From positions 1 through 64,000 of the forward strand of contig JAFEAY010000003.1 in NCBI GenBank assembly GCA_018266175.1: 64,000 nucleotides of DNA, given 5' to 3'. The position numbers were made by a program, and so were the translations under genes. Under the pieces are notes generated by a model, which saw nothing but the letters and a program-made list of their open reading frames with translations, ran no database searches and had not been told where the DNA came from. This document shows, in pieces, positions 34,776-45,366 of the stretch. This DNA is from Candidatus Dependentiae bacterium (GTDB lineage: Bacteria; Babelota; Babeliae; Babelales; RVW-14). How positions within the stretch are numbered: position 1 is the stretch's first letter; each line of letters begins with the position of its first letter.

Positions 34776-35863
34776 AAAAAGTTTTTATTGTTTCGGGTGA
34801 ACTTTCGGGTGATTTGTTGGGGGGATGGTATGTGCGTAAGCATTATGCTCATCAACAAGTGTATATCGAAGCTCTTGGAGGAGATCATCTGCAACAAGCA
34901 GGTGCTCATTTGTACGAACGCTTTGAAAAGCTCAATGTCACCGGCATTGTTGAAATTATTAAGCATATCCCTCGGTTATTAAAATTTTTAAATCAACTTG
35001 CAGCATATATCATTGAGCAACAGTTTAATGAAGTTGTAGTGATTGATTTTCCTGGCTTTAATATGAGGTTAATCAAACGACTTAAACGTTTGTGTTCAAC
35101 GATAACAGTTACCTATTTTTCTCCACCTCAATTGTGGTGCTGGGGAGCCTGGCGCGTTGCTTCGCTCAAAAAATATTGCGATAAAATTATTGTTTTGTAT
35201 CCCTTTGAAGTTGAGTGGTATGCACAGCGAGGCGTGCATGTTCAATGGATTGGATGTCCAGTATACGATCGTATGCAGCAATATTTTGAAAAATCTGCAA
35301 CAAAAAAGCATCTTATCGCATTAGTTCCAGGATCTCGTTTGTCAGAAATCAAGACGCTCCTTCCAATCTTTGCTCGTGTTGCATCTGCCTTAAAATTAAT
35401 TTATCCCGATATTCAGTTTATTATTCCTCAGGCTGCATCAATTTCGTCTGATCAATTGAGTTGTGCGCTGAAGCGTTCAGGTCTTGATAAAATTGGGAAA
35501 GATTTGATTATTGTTCGTGACTCTGATGAAAAGTGGCAGCAGCTTGCTCATTGCTCGATGGCATTAACTAAGCCTGGCACGGTTACGCTCGAGCTTGCTT
35601 TGCTTAAAATACCAGCTCTGGTTATTTTCCGTGTTTCATGGATTACCTACTGGCTTGCGCGGATAGTTGTTAAAGTTCGGTTTATGGCATTACCAAATTT
35701 GCTTTCAGGACAAGAAGTCTACAAAGAATTTATTCAACATTTTTCTATCGATACAGTTGTTTATGAGGCGCAGCGTTTGAACGAATCTTCTATTGCCCGC
35801 GATGCACCGTATGCTCAGATGGTAGAAAAACTTGAGCGACTCAGTAAAAGCCTAGAAAAATAA
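34772..35863 (+). CDS. lpxB: Lipid-A-disaccharide synthase
   Basis: LpxB joins UDP-2,3-diacylglucosamine to lipid X to make the lipid A disaccharide. 363 residues with V-S-G-E-L-S-G-D near the N-terminus, the V-V-I-D-F-P-G-F-N segment at about 90, Y-F-S-P-P-Q-L-W-C-W-G at about 115-125, and L-V-P-G-S-R-x-S-E-I in the C-terminal half, followed by S-M-A-L-T-K-P-G-T-V-T-L-E. All are LpxB hallmarks; it is a GT-B fold enzyme at the inner membrane. Together with lpxI at the right end and hldE it indicates an LPS-containing outer membrane. Confidence 0.95.
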   Translation: MKKVFIVSGELSGDLLGGWYVRKHYAHQQVYIEALGGDHLQQAGAHLYERFEKLNVTGIVEIIKHIPRLLKFLNQLAAYIIEQQFNEVVVIDFPGFNMRLIKRLKRLCSTITVTYFSPPQLWCWGAWRVASLKKYCDKIIVLYPFEVEWYAQRGVHVQWIGCPVYDRMQQYFEKSATKKHLIALVPGSRLSEIKTLLPIFARVASALKLIYPDIQFIIPQAASISSDQLSCALKRSGLDKIGKDLIIVRDSDEKWQQLAHCSMALTKPGTVTLELALLKIPALVIFRVSWITYWLARIVVKVRFMALPNLLSGQEVYKEFIQHFSIDTVVYEAQRLNESSIARDAPYAQMVEKLERLSKSLEK

Positions 35864-35947
35864 TAAGCGTTTTGCCAAATCTCTCTTTTCTGCTAACATC
35901 ACTTTTGCTTTTATGATTGTTTATATTTTTTTGAAAGGTGCTTTTGC

Positions 35948-36484
35948 ATGGCAAGTTATAATCGAGTTATCATGATTGGTAATTTAACGCGTGATCCTGA
36001 GTATAAACAAATTACTTCAGGCCAAGCTGTCTGCCGTTTTAGCTTGGCGTCAAACCGTCAGTTTAAAAACAAACAAACCGGTTCAATGGTTCAAGAAGTT
36101 TGTTTTATTGACGTTGATGTTTGGGGACCTCAAGCAGAAAGCTGTAACCAATATCTTCAAAAGGGTCGTTCTGTTTTGGTTGAAGGACGTTTAAAGCTTG
36201 ACAGCTGGCAAGATCCTGATGGCAACAAGCGCAGCAAACATTCAATCGTTGCTGACCGTGTAACATTCTTGGCTTCAGGGGCACAAGATGATCTTGAAGA
36301 TTCTGCAAGCGATCAAGCTGATGAAGGTTTTTCTCGGTCTGAGCAGCCAAAAAAGGCAGTTGCTCCGGCACGTAAAGCTGCACCCAAAGCGACATCACCA
36401 TTTGATGCTCCAAAAGGGTTTGTTTCAACCGGCGAAGTGACTTTGAAGGATGAAGCGCCTTTTGAAGACGATTTACCATTCTAA
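35948..36484 (+). CDS. ssb: Single-stranded DNA-binding protein
   Basis: 178 residues. The OB-fold domain occupies about 1-110 (N-R-V-I-M-I-G-N-L-T-R-D-P-E, then G-R-S-V-L-V-E-G-R-L). A flexible Ala/Lys/acidic linker leads to the C-terminal tip E-D-D-L-P-F, the partner-binding motif (usually D-D-I-P-F). AAAGG precedes ATG 35948. It is flanked by a gap and an inverted repeat, so it is probably transcribed alone. Confidence 0.96.
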   Translation: MASYNRVIMIGNLTRDPEYKQITSGQAVCRFSLASNRQFKNKQTGSMVQEVCFIDVDVWGPQAESCNQYLQKGRSVLVEGRLKLDSWQDPDGNKRSKHSIVADRVTFLASGAQDDLEDSASDQADEGFSRSEQPKKAVAPARKAAPKATSPFDAPKGFVSTGEVTLKDEAPFEDDLPF

Positions 36485-36493
36485 GAAAAAAAG

Positions 36494-36548
36494 GTGTAGC
36501 ACGGAAAAACGAGAGAGGCTTGTCCTTGCTTGGGTTCCCATGCTACAC
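36494..36548 (+). other. Inverted repeat after ssb
   Basis: GTGTAGCA (36494-36501) pairs with TGCTACAC (36541-36548), extended by two further pairs after a mismatch. The 39-base loop is purine-rich and there is no T-run, so terminator function is uncertain. Confidence 0.35.
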
Positions 36549-36628
36549 TCCCTCTACATTGTTTGTTGAAAAAAGCGGGCGATAATAATTTTTCGTCCAG
36601 AGTATTTCACGACCTGTAGGGGAAAAAC

Positions 36629-38005
36629 ATGATTTCTTGGCGCAGTAATATCTGCACTCACATACTATCGTGCTCGCTGTTTATAAGCAGCTTCTTATTT
36701 CAATCGTTACCAGCACTTGATGTGCCGGTTTTTTATCGAACACCATATTTTCAGGGGCAATCGGCTGCCAGTGTGGACGACTGGGCTGTTTTTTTGAAAG
36801 CGCATTATGCTCAAGGAAGTACGCGTAAGTCGTGGAATGCGCATAGCAAGCGGGGCTCGCTTTTTAGCTCACATGGTTTTTTTGATATTGGCAAACTTGG
36901 TCTCAACCAAGATAACCTTGCACAATTGCCTCTAACCAATGCTCAATGGGGTGCTGGAGCACCACTTGCTACTGGTCCAGCAATTCCGGTAGAATTTACG
37001 GGTAAATTTCGTCTTCAAGAATTTGACGTCACCTGGCGCCAAAACTTATTTTCCGGATTCTTTGCTCATGTGAACTTGCCCTTCAAAGAGCTTAAATTAA
37101 ATGAGATTGGCTTTATCAATCAGGGCCCTGAAAATGTTCAGGATGCGATGGGTATGGATATTATGGTTGGTGGAAATCCAATTAAAGTTGATGATTTCTT
37201 AAACAATCAGCTCGATCCAATTTTGAAAGAAAACGGTCTTGCACCGGTCAAAACACCGTTCAAAAAATCAGGTGTCGGTGATTTAGTTATTACCGGCGGC
37301 TGGCAGGGTGAAACCGAAACTGACGTTAGTTTTATCGATCGTCTTTCAGGCCAGCTGCAAGCAGGTGTTTTGGTTCCGCTTGCGGGTAAGCGTGATATCA
37401 ATCGAGTTTTTGCGTTGCCCCTTGGGCACGATCAATATCTGGGAGCGTTAGGGCGAGGAAACCTTGAAGTAGGATTGTGGAAATATCTACGCTTGGGTGC
37501 AAGCGTGGGAGCGGTTATCTTTTTTGACGAAGAGCGCGTTGAGCGTGTAACAACCGACTTGAACCAGAATGGTTGGATTTTGCTTGAAAAAACCAAAGTG
37601 AAAAAAGTTCAGGGGACAATTTGGGACTTTCAGCTCTATGCGCAAGCCTATCGCTTACTTGGCGGGCTTTCAGCGTTGGCTGGTTTTTCGTATACTACGC
37701 AAGAGCGTACCATTCTTTCGGTTCGAGATGATCAATTTCTCAAGGCATATATTGATGCACAGCGACTTTTAACCCCTCCCAAGATCATTTCCCCCAATTA
37801 TATTGCCAATGCCAATAAGCAACTGGAGATGTGGGAGCAGTTTACGCTGCACTTTTTGGTTGAATATGATGTCAAGGCTCATACAGACTCATCATTTGCC
37901 CCTAAATTGTCGGTTGCCTATGACTATTCGATATATGGACGCCGTTCGTGGCTGACGGATATGTTGGGTGGTTCGCTTGAGCTTCATATTCAGTTTAACT
38001 TTTAG
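36629..38005 (+). CDS. Outer-membrane beta-barrel-like protein
   Basis: The protein has 458 residues. TAGGGG precedes ATG 36629. A signal peptide ends around residue 34 (L-P-A-L), followed by alternating strand sequence rich in Gly, Phe and Tyr, and a C-terminal L-H-I-Q-F-N-F, the usual end of an outer-membrane barrel. It is not clearly related to the pair in the 1-14 kb locus. Function unknown; a transporter or porin is possible. Confidence 0.7.
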   Translation: MISWRSNICTHILSCSLFISSFLFQSLPALDVPVFYRTPYFQGQSAASVDDWAVFLKAHYAQGSTRKSWNAHSKRGSLFSSHGFFDIGKLGLNQDNLAQLPLTNAQWGAGAPLATGPAIPVEFTGKFRLQEFDVTWRQNLFSGFFAHVNLPFKELKLNEIGFINQGPENVQDAMGMDIMVGGNPIKVDDFLNNQLDPILKENGLAPVKTPFKKSGVGDLVITGGWQGETETDVSFIDRLSGQLQAGVLVPLAGKRDINRVFALPLGHDQYLGALGRGNLEVGLWKYLRLGASVGAVIFFDEERVERVTTDLNQNGWILLEKTKVKKVQGTIWDFQLYAQAYRLLGGLSALAGFSYTTQERTILSVRDDQFLKAYIDAQRLLTPPKIISPNYIANANKQLEMWEQFTLHFLVEYDVKAHTDSSFAPKLSVAYDYSIYGRRSWLTDMLGGSLELHIQFNF

Positions 38006-38131
38006 CGACGATTATTTGATGGCTCTTTTGGTAATCATGGACTTTTCTTTGCCGGTGTAAGGTGCTACAATGGGCCACATGAGCGTTATCATCAGGCTGA
38101 GCTGTAGTTTTGAGGGCAAAAGGCATACGTT

Positions 38132-39838
38132 ATGAATATTATTGCGACATTACGATACGAAATTCTTAAAACTATTCAAAAAAATTACCAACTTGATCGT
38201 GAACAACAACAAGCGATTGTTATTCATTTGAATCTTGATCCATCAAAACCATTTGGTGATATGAGCTGCAATGCGGCAATGGTCCTTGCCAAGATGTTGG
38301 GTAAAAATCCACGGCAATTGGCACAAGAAATTAAAGATCTGTTACTTGGCGACCAAGAACCACTTTTTGTAAAAACAATCCGCGATGTTGAAATAGCAGG
38401 TCCTGGATTTCTGAACATTACGGTGCACAAAGATGTATGGGCCAAAGTTGCCGGTGAATTGTGGGATCAGAAAAATTCATATTTTACTCTTCCAGAGTAT
38501 GAAAAAAAACATCGATATCTCATTGAATTTGTCAGCGCAAACCCTACCGGCCCGTTACATTTGGGAACTGGACGTGGTGGCATTATTGGTGATGTACTCG
38601 GTAATGTTTTGGCCTTTGTTGGACATACCGTTTTAAAAGAATATTACATTAATGATGCGGGCAATCAGATGAAATTGCTGGGCAAGTCTGTTCTTGTCCG
38701 TTGCAAACAAGCATTAGGGATTCAAGACGAGCTCCCTGAAGAAGGCTATGCGGGCGAGTATATTACTGAGCTTGCTGCGCACTGCCGTTCTGAATTTGGA
38801 GATGATGTTATTAATAAAGATGAATCATTTTTTTCAGACTATGCAAAAAATGAGATGCTTAAAAATATAAAAACAGATCTTCAAACCTTTGGCGTTCAAT
38901 TTGACAGCTGGTTTTCAGAAAAAAGCCTCCATGAAGATGGATCTATTGAACAAGCAATTGAAGTATTACGCAGTAAAGATTTGGTTTACGAATCTGAAGG
39001 TGCACTTTGGTTTAAATCAACTGAATTTGGTGATGAAAAAGATCGTGTCATTCGTAAGCAAAACGGCGAACTGACCTACATTGCTGCGGATATTGCGTAC
39101 CATAAAAATAAATTTGATCGTGGCTATGACATTTTAATCGATATTCTTGGTCAAGATCATCATGGCTATGTTAAGCGGCTCAAGGGTACGATGCTTGCGC
39201 TTGATTATGAAAAAGCATTTGATGTCATTCTCTATCAGCTTGTGACTATTAAAGAAAATGATGTTGCAATCAAGATGTCTAAACGTGCTGGAACATTCAC
39301 CAAGCTTGATGATATTGTTCAAACAGTAGGGCGTGATGTTGCTCGTTTCTTTTACCTCAATCGTAAAGCGGATGCTCATCTAGAATTTGATTTGGCAACG
39401 GCACTCAAAAAGACCGATGAAAATCCTGTTTTTTATATTCAGTATGCCTATGTGCGAACAAATAGTCTTCTTGAAAAAGCTGCACTTGATGAGCATTTAC
39501 AAAAAATTGTTGAACAGCTTGCCAGCGGTTCACTCAATCAAACACATTTAGAGACAATGATGCTTTTGGTGCAAGATCCTGAAATTATGGTTTTGCGCAA
39601 AATTGTGTCACTTTCTGATGCGTTATTATCAGTTGCAAAAACCTATCAAACTCATGTAATTGCTTATTATGCATGGGAACTTGCGTTGGTCTTTCATAAC
39701 TATTATGCAAATAACCGTATCGTTGACCCAACAAATCATGACCTCTCTGCCGCACGAATTTGTTTGGTACAACTTGTACGACAAACTTTGGGCATTGGTC
39801 TTGATTTATTGGGCATTAGCAAACCAGAAAAGATGTAA
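38132..39838 (+). CDS. argS: Arginyl-tRNA synthetase
   Basis: Charges tRNA-Arg; class I. 568 residues. The HIGH-type motif is H-L-G-T-G-R-G (near residues 142-148) after S-A-N-P-T-G-P-L, and the KMSK motif is intact as I-K-M-S-K-R-A-G near 384-391. The N-terminal Arg-S additional domain precedes the catalytic core and a helical DALR anticodon-binding domain closes the protein. lepA follows within six bases. Confidence 0.96.
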   Translation: MNIIATLRYEILKTIQKNYQLDREQQQAIVIHLNLDPSKPFGDMSCNAAMVLAKMLGKNPRQLAQEIKDLLLGDQEPLFVKTIRDVEIAGPGFLNITVHKDVWAKVAGELWDQKNSYFTLPEYEKKHRYLIEFVSANPTGPLHLGTGRGGIIGDVLGNVLAFVGHTVLKEYYINDAGNQMKLLGKSVLVRCKQALGIQDELPEEGYAGEYITELAAHCRSEFGDDVINKDESFFSDYAKNEMLKNIKTDLQTFGVQFDSWFSEKSLHEDGSIEQAIEVLRSKDLVYESEGALWFKSTEFGDEKDRVIRKQNGELTYIAADIAYHKNKFDRGYDILIDILGQDHHGYVKRLKGTMLALDYEKAFDVILYQLVTIKENDVAIKMSKRAGTFTKLDDIVQTVGRDVARFFYLNRKADAHLEFDLATALKKTDENPVFYIQYAYVRTNSLLEKAALDEHLQKIVEQLASGSLNQTHLETMMLLVQDPEIMVLRKIVSLSDALLSVAKTYQTHVIAYYAWELALVFHNYYANNRIVDPTNHDLSAARICLVQLVRQTLGIGLDLLGISKPEKM

Positions 39839-39844
39839 ACAACT

Positions 39845-41674
39845 ATGAACATTTCCAGCATACAGAATTTTGATATACAGACATTTAAACCAAGTCATAT
39901 TCGTAATTTTTCGATTATTGCACATATCGATCACGGTAAATCAACACTTGCAGATCGTCTTCTTGAAATTACCGGGACTATTTCATCACGCCAAAAAAAT
40001 GAGCAGTTTCTTGATAAACTCCAAGTTGAGCGTGAACGTGGAATTACGGTAAAAGCTCAAACAGCCTCTTTGTTTTATGAATACAAAGGCGAAGTTTATT
40101 TATTGAATTTGATTGATACCCCTGGTCACGTTGATTTCAGCTACGAAGTTTCTCGTTCTCTGTACGCGTGTCAGGGTGCACTGCTTTTGGTTGATGCTGC
40201 TCAGGGTGTTCAAGCGCAAACCATGGCAAATTTTTTTCTGGCGTTTGAGCAAGAGCTTGATATTATCCCTGTGATTAATAAAATTGATATGGCTAACGCC
40301 GATCCTGAACGTATCGCCAAAGAAATGCACAAAGCATTTGATGTTGAACAAGAAGATTTACTTCTTATTTCAGCAAAGACCGGTCTTGGTCTTGATAAGC
40401 TGCTTCCAGCAATTATTGAGCGCATTAAACCTCCAAAGGGTGATGCCAATAAGCCGTTTAAAGGCCTTCTCTTTGATTCATGGTTTGATGAATATCGCGG
40501 AGTGATTTGCTTGGTTGAAGTCGTTGACGGAGCGTTGCGTAAAGGTGATCAAATTACAGCTGCGTACAGTGATCAATCGTACGAAGTGCTTGATATTGGA
40601 CTTATGTATCCCGATCCGTATCCAACTAATGCGCTCTATACCGGTCAGGTGGGCTATGTTATTGCAGGCCTTAAGACGGTTAAAGAGGCTCGAGTTGGTG
40701 ATACTTTTTATCATACAAAAAAACCGGTTACACCACTTCCAGGTTTTAAACCAGCAAAATCGATGGTGTTTGCAGGGATCTATCCAGTTGATACTTCTGA
40801 GTTTGAATTGGTTCGTGATGCAATTGAAAAATTAACACTCAACGACCCAAGCGTGCATGTTGAAAAAGAGAGCTCTGTTGCGCTCGGTCTTGGCTTTCGT
40901 TGCGGATTTTTGGGCCTTTTGCACATGGATGTTTTTAAACAACGTCTTGAGCAAGAATATGACGCTTCAATTATTGTAACCTCTCCAACCGTGCTTTATC
41001 GTCTTAAAATGACGAGTGGTGAAGAGATGGTCATTGAAAATCCATCAAAATTTCCTGATGTTGTCAGCATTGCTGAAATCTATGAACCGATCATTAAGGC
41101 TACAATTATCACGCCAAAGCAATACTTAGGCTCTTTGATGACCTTGTGTCAAGAGCGACGCGGCGAACAAACCGATATGATTTATCTTGATGAAAATCGT
41201 GTCATCTTGCACTACAAGCTTCCGCTCAGTGAAATTGTGACCGATTTTTATGATAAATTGAAATCGATGTCAGCTGGCTATGCAAGCTTTGATTATGAAC
41301 AAGCAGGGTATGCCGAGGCCAATTTAGTAAAAATGAATATTTTGCTTAATGGTAAAGCTGTTGACGCGCTATCAGTTATTGTTCATCGCGATAAAGCGAT
41401 GAGTATTGGACGTCAATTGACACAAAAATTAAAAGAAGTAATTCATCGTCAGATGTTTGAGGTTGCTATTCAAGCTGCGATTGGTGCTAAAGTTATTGCA
41501 CGTGAATCGGTTTCTGCAAAACGCAAAGACGTAACCGCAAAATGTTATGGCGGTGATATTTCACGTAAGCGTAAGCTGCTTGAAAAGCAAAAAGAAGGCA
41601 AAAAGAAGATGAAGCAGGTTGGTAATGTTGAGCTTCCTCAAGAAGCGTTTTTAACTGTCCTCAAAAATGATTAA
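39845..41674 (+). CDS. lepA: Elongation factor 4 (LepA)
   Basis: A ribosome-associated GTPase that acts on translation elongation and initiation. 609 residues. G motifs: A-H-I-D-H-G-K-S-T (G1), G-I-T-V-K (G2), D-T-P-G-H-V-D-F (G3), N-K-I-D (G4). The LepA-specific C-terminal domain ends in [20 protein letters not shown], a family hallmark. An about 15-residue extension precedes the usual start [10 protein letters not shown]. Confidence 0.97.
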   Translation: MNISSIQNFDIQTFKPSHIRNFSIIAHIDHGKSTLADRLLEITGTISSRQKNEQFLDKLQVERERGITVKAQTASLFYEYKGEVYLLNLIDTPGHVDFSYEVSRSLYACQGALLLVDAAQGVQAQTMANFFLAFEQELDIIPVINKIDMANADPERIAKEMHKAFDVEQEDLLLISAKTGLGLDKLLPAIIERIKPPKGDANKPFKGLLFDSWFDEYRGVICLVEVVDGALRKGDQITAAYSDQSYEVLDIGLMYPDPYPTNALYTGQVGYVIAGLKTVKEARVGDTFYHTKKPVTPLPGFKPAKSMVFAGIYPVDTSEFELVRDAIEKLTLNDPSVHVEKESSVALGLGFRCGFLGLLHMDVFKQRLEQEYDASIIVTSPTVLYRLKMTSGEEMVIENPSKFPDVVSIAEIYEPIIKATIITPKQYLGSLMTLCQERRGEQTDMIYLDENRVILHYKLPLSEIVTDFYDKLKSMSAGYASFDYEQAGYAEANLVKMNILLNGKAVDALSVIVHRDKAMSIGRQLTQKLKEVIHRQMFEVAIQAAIGAKVIARESVSAKRKDVTAKCYGGDISRKRKLLEKQKEGKKKMKQVGNVELPQEAFLTVLKND

Positions 41675-41686
41675 AAGGGTATCCTT

Positions 41687-42202
41687 ATGAAAAGACGTAA
41701 GGGATTTTACTCGATATCAGTTGTTGCAAAGATGTTTTCGGTTCATCAACAGACTGTTCGTATGTACGAAAAAGAAGGACTTATTTCTCCAAAAAGATCT
41801 GAGGGGAATACACGCCTTTTCTCAGAAGAAGATGTTGATCGGCTCGAAGAGATCATCAATTTAACCCACAAAATGGGGGTTAATTTGGCGGGTGTTGAGA
41901 TTATTTTGCGACTACAAAAGAAAATTTCAAAGCTTCAAGAAGATATGAATAAGCTTTTTGAGCGGACGCAAGGTCAGCTTGAAGAAGAAAGTGAATCATT
42001 TCGTACTGATGCCAAAAAGCAGGTTGAACGTTTGGGGCAGCTTAAACAAGACAATCTTACCGCTGTTGGAGTCGGAAAGAAAGCTGAACGCTCTTCAGTG
42101 CATGATGTTATGGCCTCACCTTCAACTAAAAAAAGTAAAAAACCAGAACCTGAAATTGTTATCTCTGATGACTGGGAAATTGATTACGAAGATGATAAGT
42201 AG
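41687..42202 (+). CDS. MerR-family regulator, HspR-like
   Basis: A 171-residue DNA-binding regulator. The winged helix-turn-helix start is F-Y-S-I-S-V-V-A-K-M-F, then Q-T-V-R-M-Y-E-K-E-G-L, S-P-K-R-S-E-G-N-T-R-L-F-S and G-V-N-L-A-G-V-E-I-I, closely matching HspR, which represses dnaK-type heat-shock operons. A coiled coil and a Lys/acidic tail follow. No dnaK, clpB or HAIR-like operator is visible nearby, so the target lies elsewhere. It follows lepA by 12 bases and ends four bases before the convergent 990-residue gene. Confidence 0.85.
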   Translation: MKRRKGFYSISVVAKMFSVHQQTVRMYEKEGLISPKRSEGNTRLFSEEDVDRLEEIINLTHKMGVNLAGVEIILRLQKKISKLQEDMNKLFERTQGQLEEESESFRTDAKKQVERLGQLKQDNLTAVGVGKKAERSSVHDVMASPSTKKSKKPEPEIVISDDWEIDYEDDK

Positions 42203-42206
42203 TTAG

Positions 42207-45179
42207 TTACTTGAGTGTGTCAGTTAAAATATCCCAATAAGACTTCTTTGCGCTTGGGCTTGGTTTTATTAGCCTAAGCGCTTCCCTTATCCCCTCGTCC
42301 TTAATGAGGGATTCAACTTCTTCTTTGACACTCTGAACACTTTTTTTCTTTTTTATAAATTTAGTCATAGAGGAAAATAGGCTCTTCGCTATCATACTTT
42401 TATCTTTTTCTTCTCCTGTAAAAAATTTGATAAAGAGATTTATTGCTGTAAGGTATCCATAATTGTTCTCAAATAAAAGGTTGAAAATTTGTAATCCTTG
42501 TGTTTGTTTGGTTTGATCATTGCTTTCCAAATGGTGAAGAGCAATTTCAAGAACCTCGATATGATTATTGTGTTTTTTAATGAAATTCGTGAAGAGTTTT
42601 AAGCCTGCATCTTGTATATCATTTGATTGACTTGTTAAGCATTGAGTTGCGGCTTTCAGAGCCTCAGGAATGCTATAATTTTTATTAATGAGTGCTTTGA
42701 AAATTTTCAGTCCAAAAGCTCTTATAAAAGATTTTTGCATAAGAATTAATTGCGAAGCTTGCTGAGCTATTTGATCTATTTCAAAATTCTGATCAATGAA
42801 CTTGGCATAAAGATTGAGCACTGCATTGCTTACGGTAGAATTATTACTCAACAATGCATGGCGTGCTATTCGTAGGGCAATCCCGGCCTGATTTTGCGCA
42901 AGAAGAGCATTGAAAAAATCTATTGATGGATTTTCATCTGATAGATCGTCATTTGAGGATAAAAGTCTCAAGAAGTCTCCATTTATTTCTGGAACTGTAA
43001 GAGCCCATTGAGCAATTTTTTCAAAAAACGTTGTTTGTAGGGTCATAATTTCAGCCCAATTCCATTTTTTTGCAGATGAGCTTTGAGCGAAAAGATTAAC
43101 TATTTTGGTTTTTGTTAACAAATCTACATCAGCTGAAATTGTTTCAATAATCCTCTTCGTGAAGTGTTCAAGTTTATATTTTTCAGAATTTTCTTTGAGT
43201 AGATATGCGAGAATAGGTAGTTTTTGTTCAAGTTCGGTTGCGCTCAGATGCATGAAGCAATGCCTGACAAGAGAGATGTTTTTCTCGATAGGAGTTACTA
43301 TTTCCTCAATTTGTTCAGGTGATGGATCTTTGCATTCAAGTAAGAGCGTTAATAATGTAAGAAGCGGTACGTTAAGATCTAGATCTATTGAGTTTGTTAT
43401 ATTCTTAATAGCCCGATCAAGATCGGCCTGGTTGGCGTCAATCTTTGATGGTGTAACATAATAATCTGAATGTGCTGGGCTGTACATTAGAGAAAAAGAA
43501 TCACCTTGATGTGAGAGATGTATCCTTATTTCTTCATGAATACTATCAATATTGATTGCACTGAGTGCTTCTTGATCATAAGAGAATGAAAATTTTTTGC
43601 ATATTTCAGGAAATAATTTTTTATTAAAATCAGATTGTATAAAGGACTGAGCTTTTTCTTCATGAAAAACTTTAAGTCCGAGTAAGTCATTCAAAAGAAT
43701 AATAATGTTTTTAAGTGTTGGTGCTACTTCGCATCCATTGTATCGTGTTCTATTAAATACAATATATACTTGTTTTTGGAGGGAGTTTGGATTGATAGTG
43801 AGCTTTAATGTTTCAGGTTTGGTCCACTCTTCAATGAGTGCATTTGGAAATAAAGAGGCTAGATCATTTTGCGAAAATATTTGACTTCCTAAGTTGTCTG
43901 AAAACCAAATAAATCCAAGTGAATTTTCTGGAGCTTTGGTTCCAACTATTTCGTTCTCGCTAAAAATTTGTAGATAAGAGATCCATGATAGATTTTGTAC
44001 TACATTATTCCAGGCATTGTGTACTTCTTCTTTATCAGCATTGTTAAAGTCTTGAAAAAATTGAGTGCTCAAGAAATTTTTTAAAGAGGGATGAATATTT
44101 TCTTGATCAATATTGGGATGGAAGCGATTCATATTTTCAAGTGAGACAGTTTTGTTTTCTAAATCGTAAAGCAAGATATTAATAATGTTGCGTATAACGG
44201 CTTCAACACAGTTTGCAAAAGAAAGAGTTTTAAATGAGGTTGTTAAATATCTAATTTTTTTTGGCAGCCGTGACTTTTGCCGTGCTAATAAGGAATAGAT
44301 TGTTTTTTCAAAGAGAATTCTATCGTTTTGAACGCTTTCTATATCGTGAGATAGGCTTGCAATTAAATCATTTGTCGGAATGGTTTCTTCACTTTCATAA
44401 GAAGTGTCTATGTTGAATAGATCATCTTTTTTTTCAAGAATAGAATGACCAAGAAAGTTTCTAAGCTCGGTAAAATAATCAAAAAAATCTTTTTTAGAGT
44501 TTGCTTTTTGATAAAGAAAGGCAAGTAAAATCGCATAAGGGGTGATTGCGGGATATTTTTGTGATTCTTTATCATAAAAAAAATAAGCTTCATCAAGAGC
44601 TTCAACAATAAGGTTGGCTGTCCTGGTTATATTTTTTGTTAAATTATTCAGAGCAGGTTTGTCTAAAGATACGTTATCGTGTAAATGGTCATTAATGGCT
44701 TTTTTTATATTTTTGATTATGATTGCAGCGTATTTTTTTTTATTGCTTGGGTTTATGATTTTTTTTCTTTTTATTACTAAATCTTCTATTTTAGGTTGCC
44801 CCTTAATAATGATTCCTAGAATTGTAGCGATGATTTGAGGTGAAAAAAATGAAGCTACTTGATATTTACCAGTAGTGATTGATAAATCACCAGCCAATTC
44901 ATGAAATAATTCGTGAATAAGTTGAATTGTTGCATCTCCAAGCGTTGGCTTGCCTTTTTCTTTTATACAGTTTCCGTATTTATAATAGTTGTGAATTACT
45001 CCAGATTCCCACCATGCAGCACCGATGGTAGGTGATAAATAGCTAAAATTTTGATTAAGAACTGTATAGGTTTCTTTGATTTCTCCTAAATTAATGCGTG
45101 CAAGAAGTGCTGCTTGTACCAAGATAAATGCAACAACTACGAGTAAAAATGTTGAAGCAATTTTTTTTAAAAACGACAT
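42207..45179 (-). CDS. Large exported HEAT-like helical repeat protein
   Basis: The protein has 990 residues. The N-terminus has one hydrophobic segment (about 7-28) acting as a signal peptide or anchor. The rest is rich in Leu, Ile, Asn, Lys and Ser with predicted helices. From about residue 760 the pattern becomes repeated two-helix units of about 38-40 residues (A-L-x-x-A-x-x-x-L-x-S, then G-L-x-I-F-x-x-L), as in HEAT or ARM-type solenoids. No catalytic motif seen. Such solenoids bind proteins, and host or periplasmic partners are both possible. I do not recognise the N-terminal 700 residues. Confidence 0.75.
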   Translation of the reverse strand: MSFLKKIASTFLLVVVAFILVQAALLARINLGEIKETYTVLNQNFSYLSPTIGAAWWESGVIHNYYKYGNCIKEKGKPTLGDATIQLIHELFHELAGDLSITTGKYQVASFFSPQIIATILGIIIKGQPKIEDLVIKRKKIINPSNKKKYAAIIIKNIKKAINDHLHDNVSLDKPALNNLTKNITRTANLIVEALDEAYFFYDKESQKYPAITPYAILLAFLYQKANSKKDFFDYFTELRNFLGHSILEKKDDLFNIDTSYESEETIPTNDLIASLSHDIESVQNDRILFEKTIYSLLARQKSRLPKKIRYLTTSFKTLSFANCVEAVIRNIINILLYDLENKTVSLENMNRFHPNIDQENIHPSLKNFLSTQFFQDFNNADKEEVHNAWNNVVQNLSWISYLQIFSENEIVGTKAPENSLGFIWFSDNLGSQIFSQNDLASLFPNALIEEWTKPETLKLTINPNSLQKQVYIVFNRTRYNGCEVAPTLKNIIILLNDLLGLKVFHEEKAQSFIQSDFNKKLFPEICKKFSFSYDQEALSAINIDSIHEEIRIHLSHQGDSFSLMYSPAHSDYYVTPSKIDANQADLDRAIKNITNSIDLDLNVPLLTLLTLLLECKDPSPEQIEEIVTPIEKNISLVRHCFMHLSATELEQKLPILAYLLKENSEKYKLEHFTKRIIETISADVDLLTKTKIVNLFAQSSSAKKWNWAEIMTLQTTFFEKIAQWALTVPEINGDFLRLLSSNDDLSDENPSIDFFNALLAQNQAGIALRIARHALLSNNSTVSNAVLNLYAKFIDQNFEIDQIAQQASQLILMQKSFIRAFGLKIFKALINKNYSIPEALKAATQCLTSQSNDIQDAGLKLFTNFIKKHNNHIEVLEIALHHLESNDQTKQTQGLQIFNLLFENNYGYLTAINLFIKFFTGEEKDKSMIAKSLFSSMTKFIKKKKSVQSVKEEVESLIKDEGIREALRLIKPSPSAKKSYWDILTDTLK

Positions 45180-45366
45180 ACATTCCTCATTTTTATCTTA
45201 AAAAATTTAGAGTTATCTACAATGAAAATAACTTATACCAGCTTTAATATTCAATATAATTCATGCAATCGAGGCTGTTTTCTCTTTAACCCCTTGATTA
45301 TCTTGGGCAACGAGATTAAATTGAGCTCCTGAATGTTTATAAAAAATGAATAATTTGGAGTTTGAA

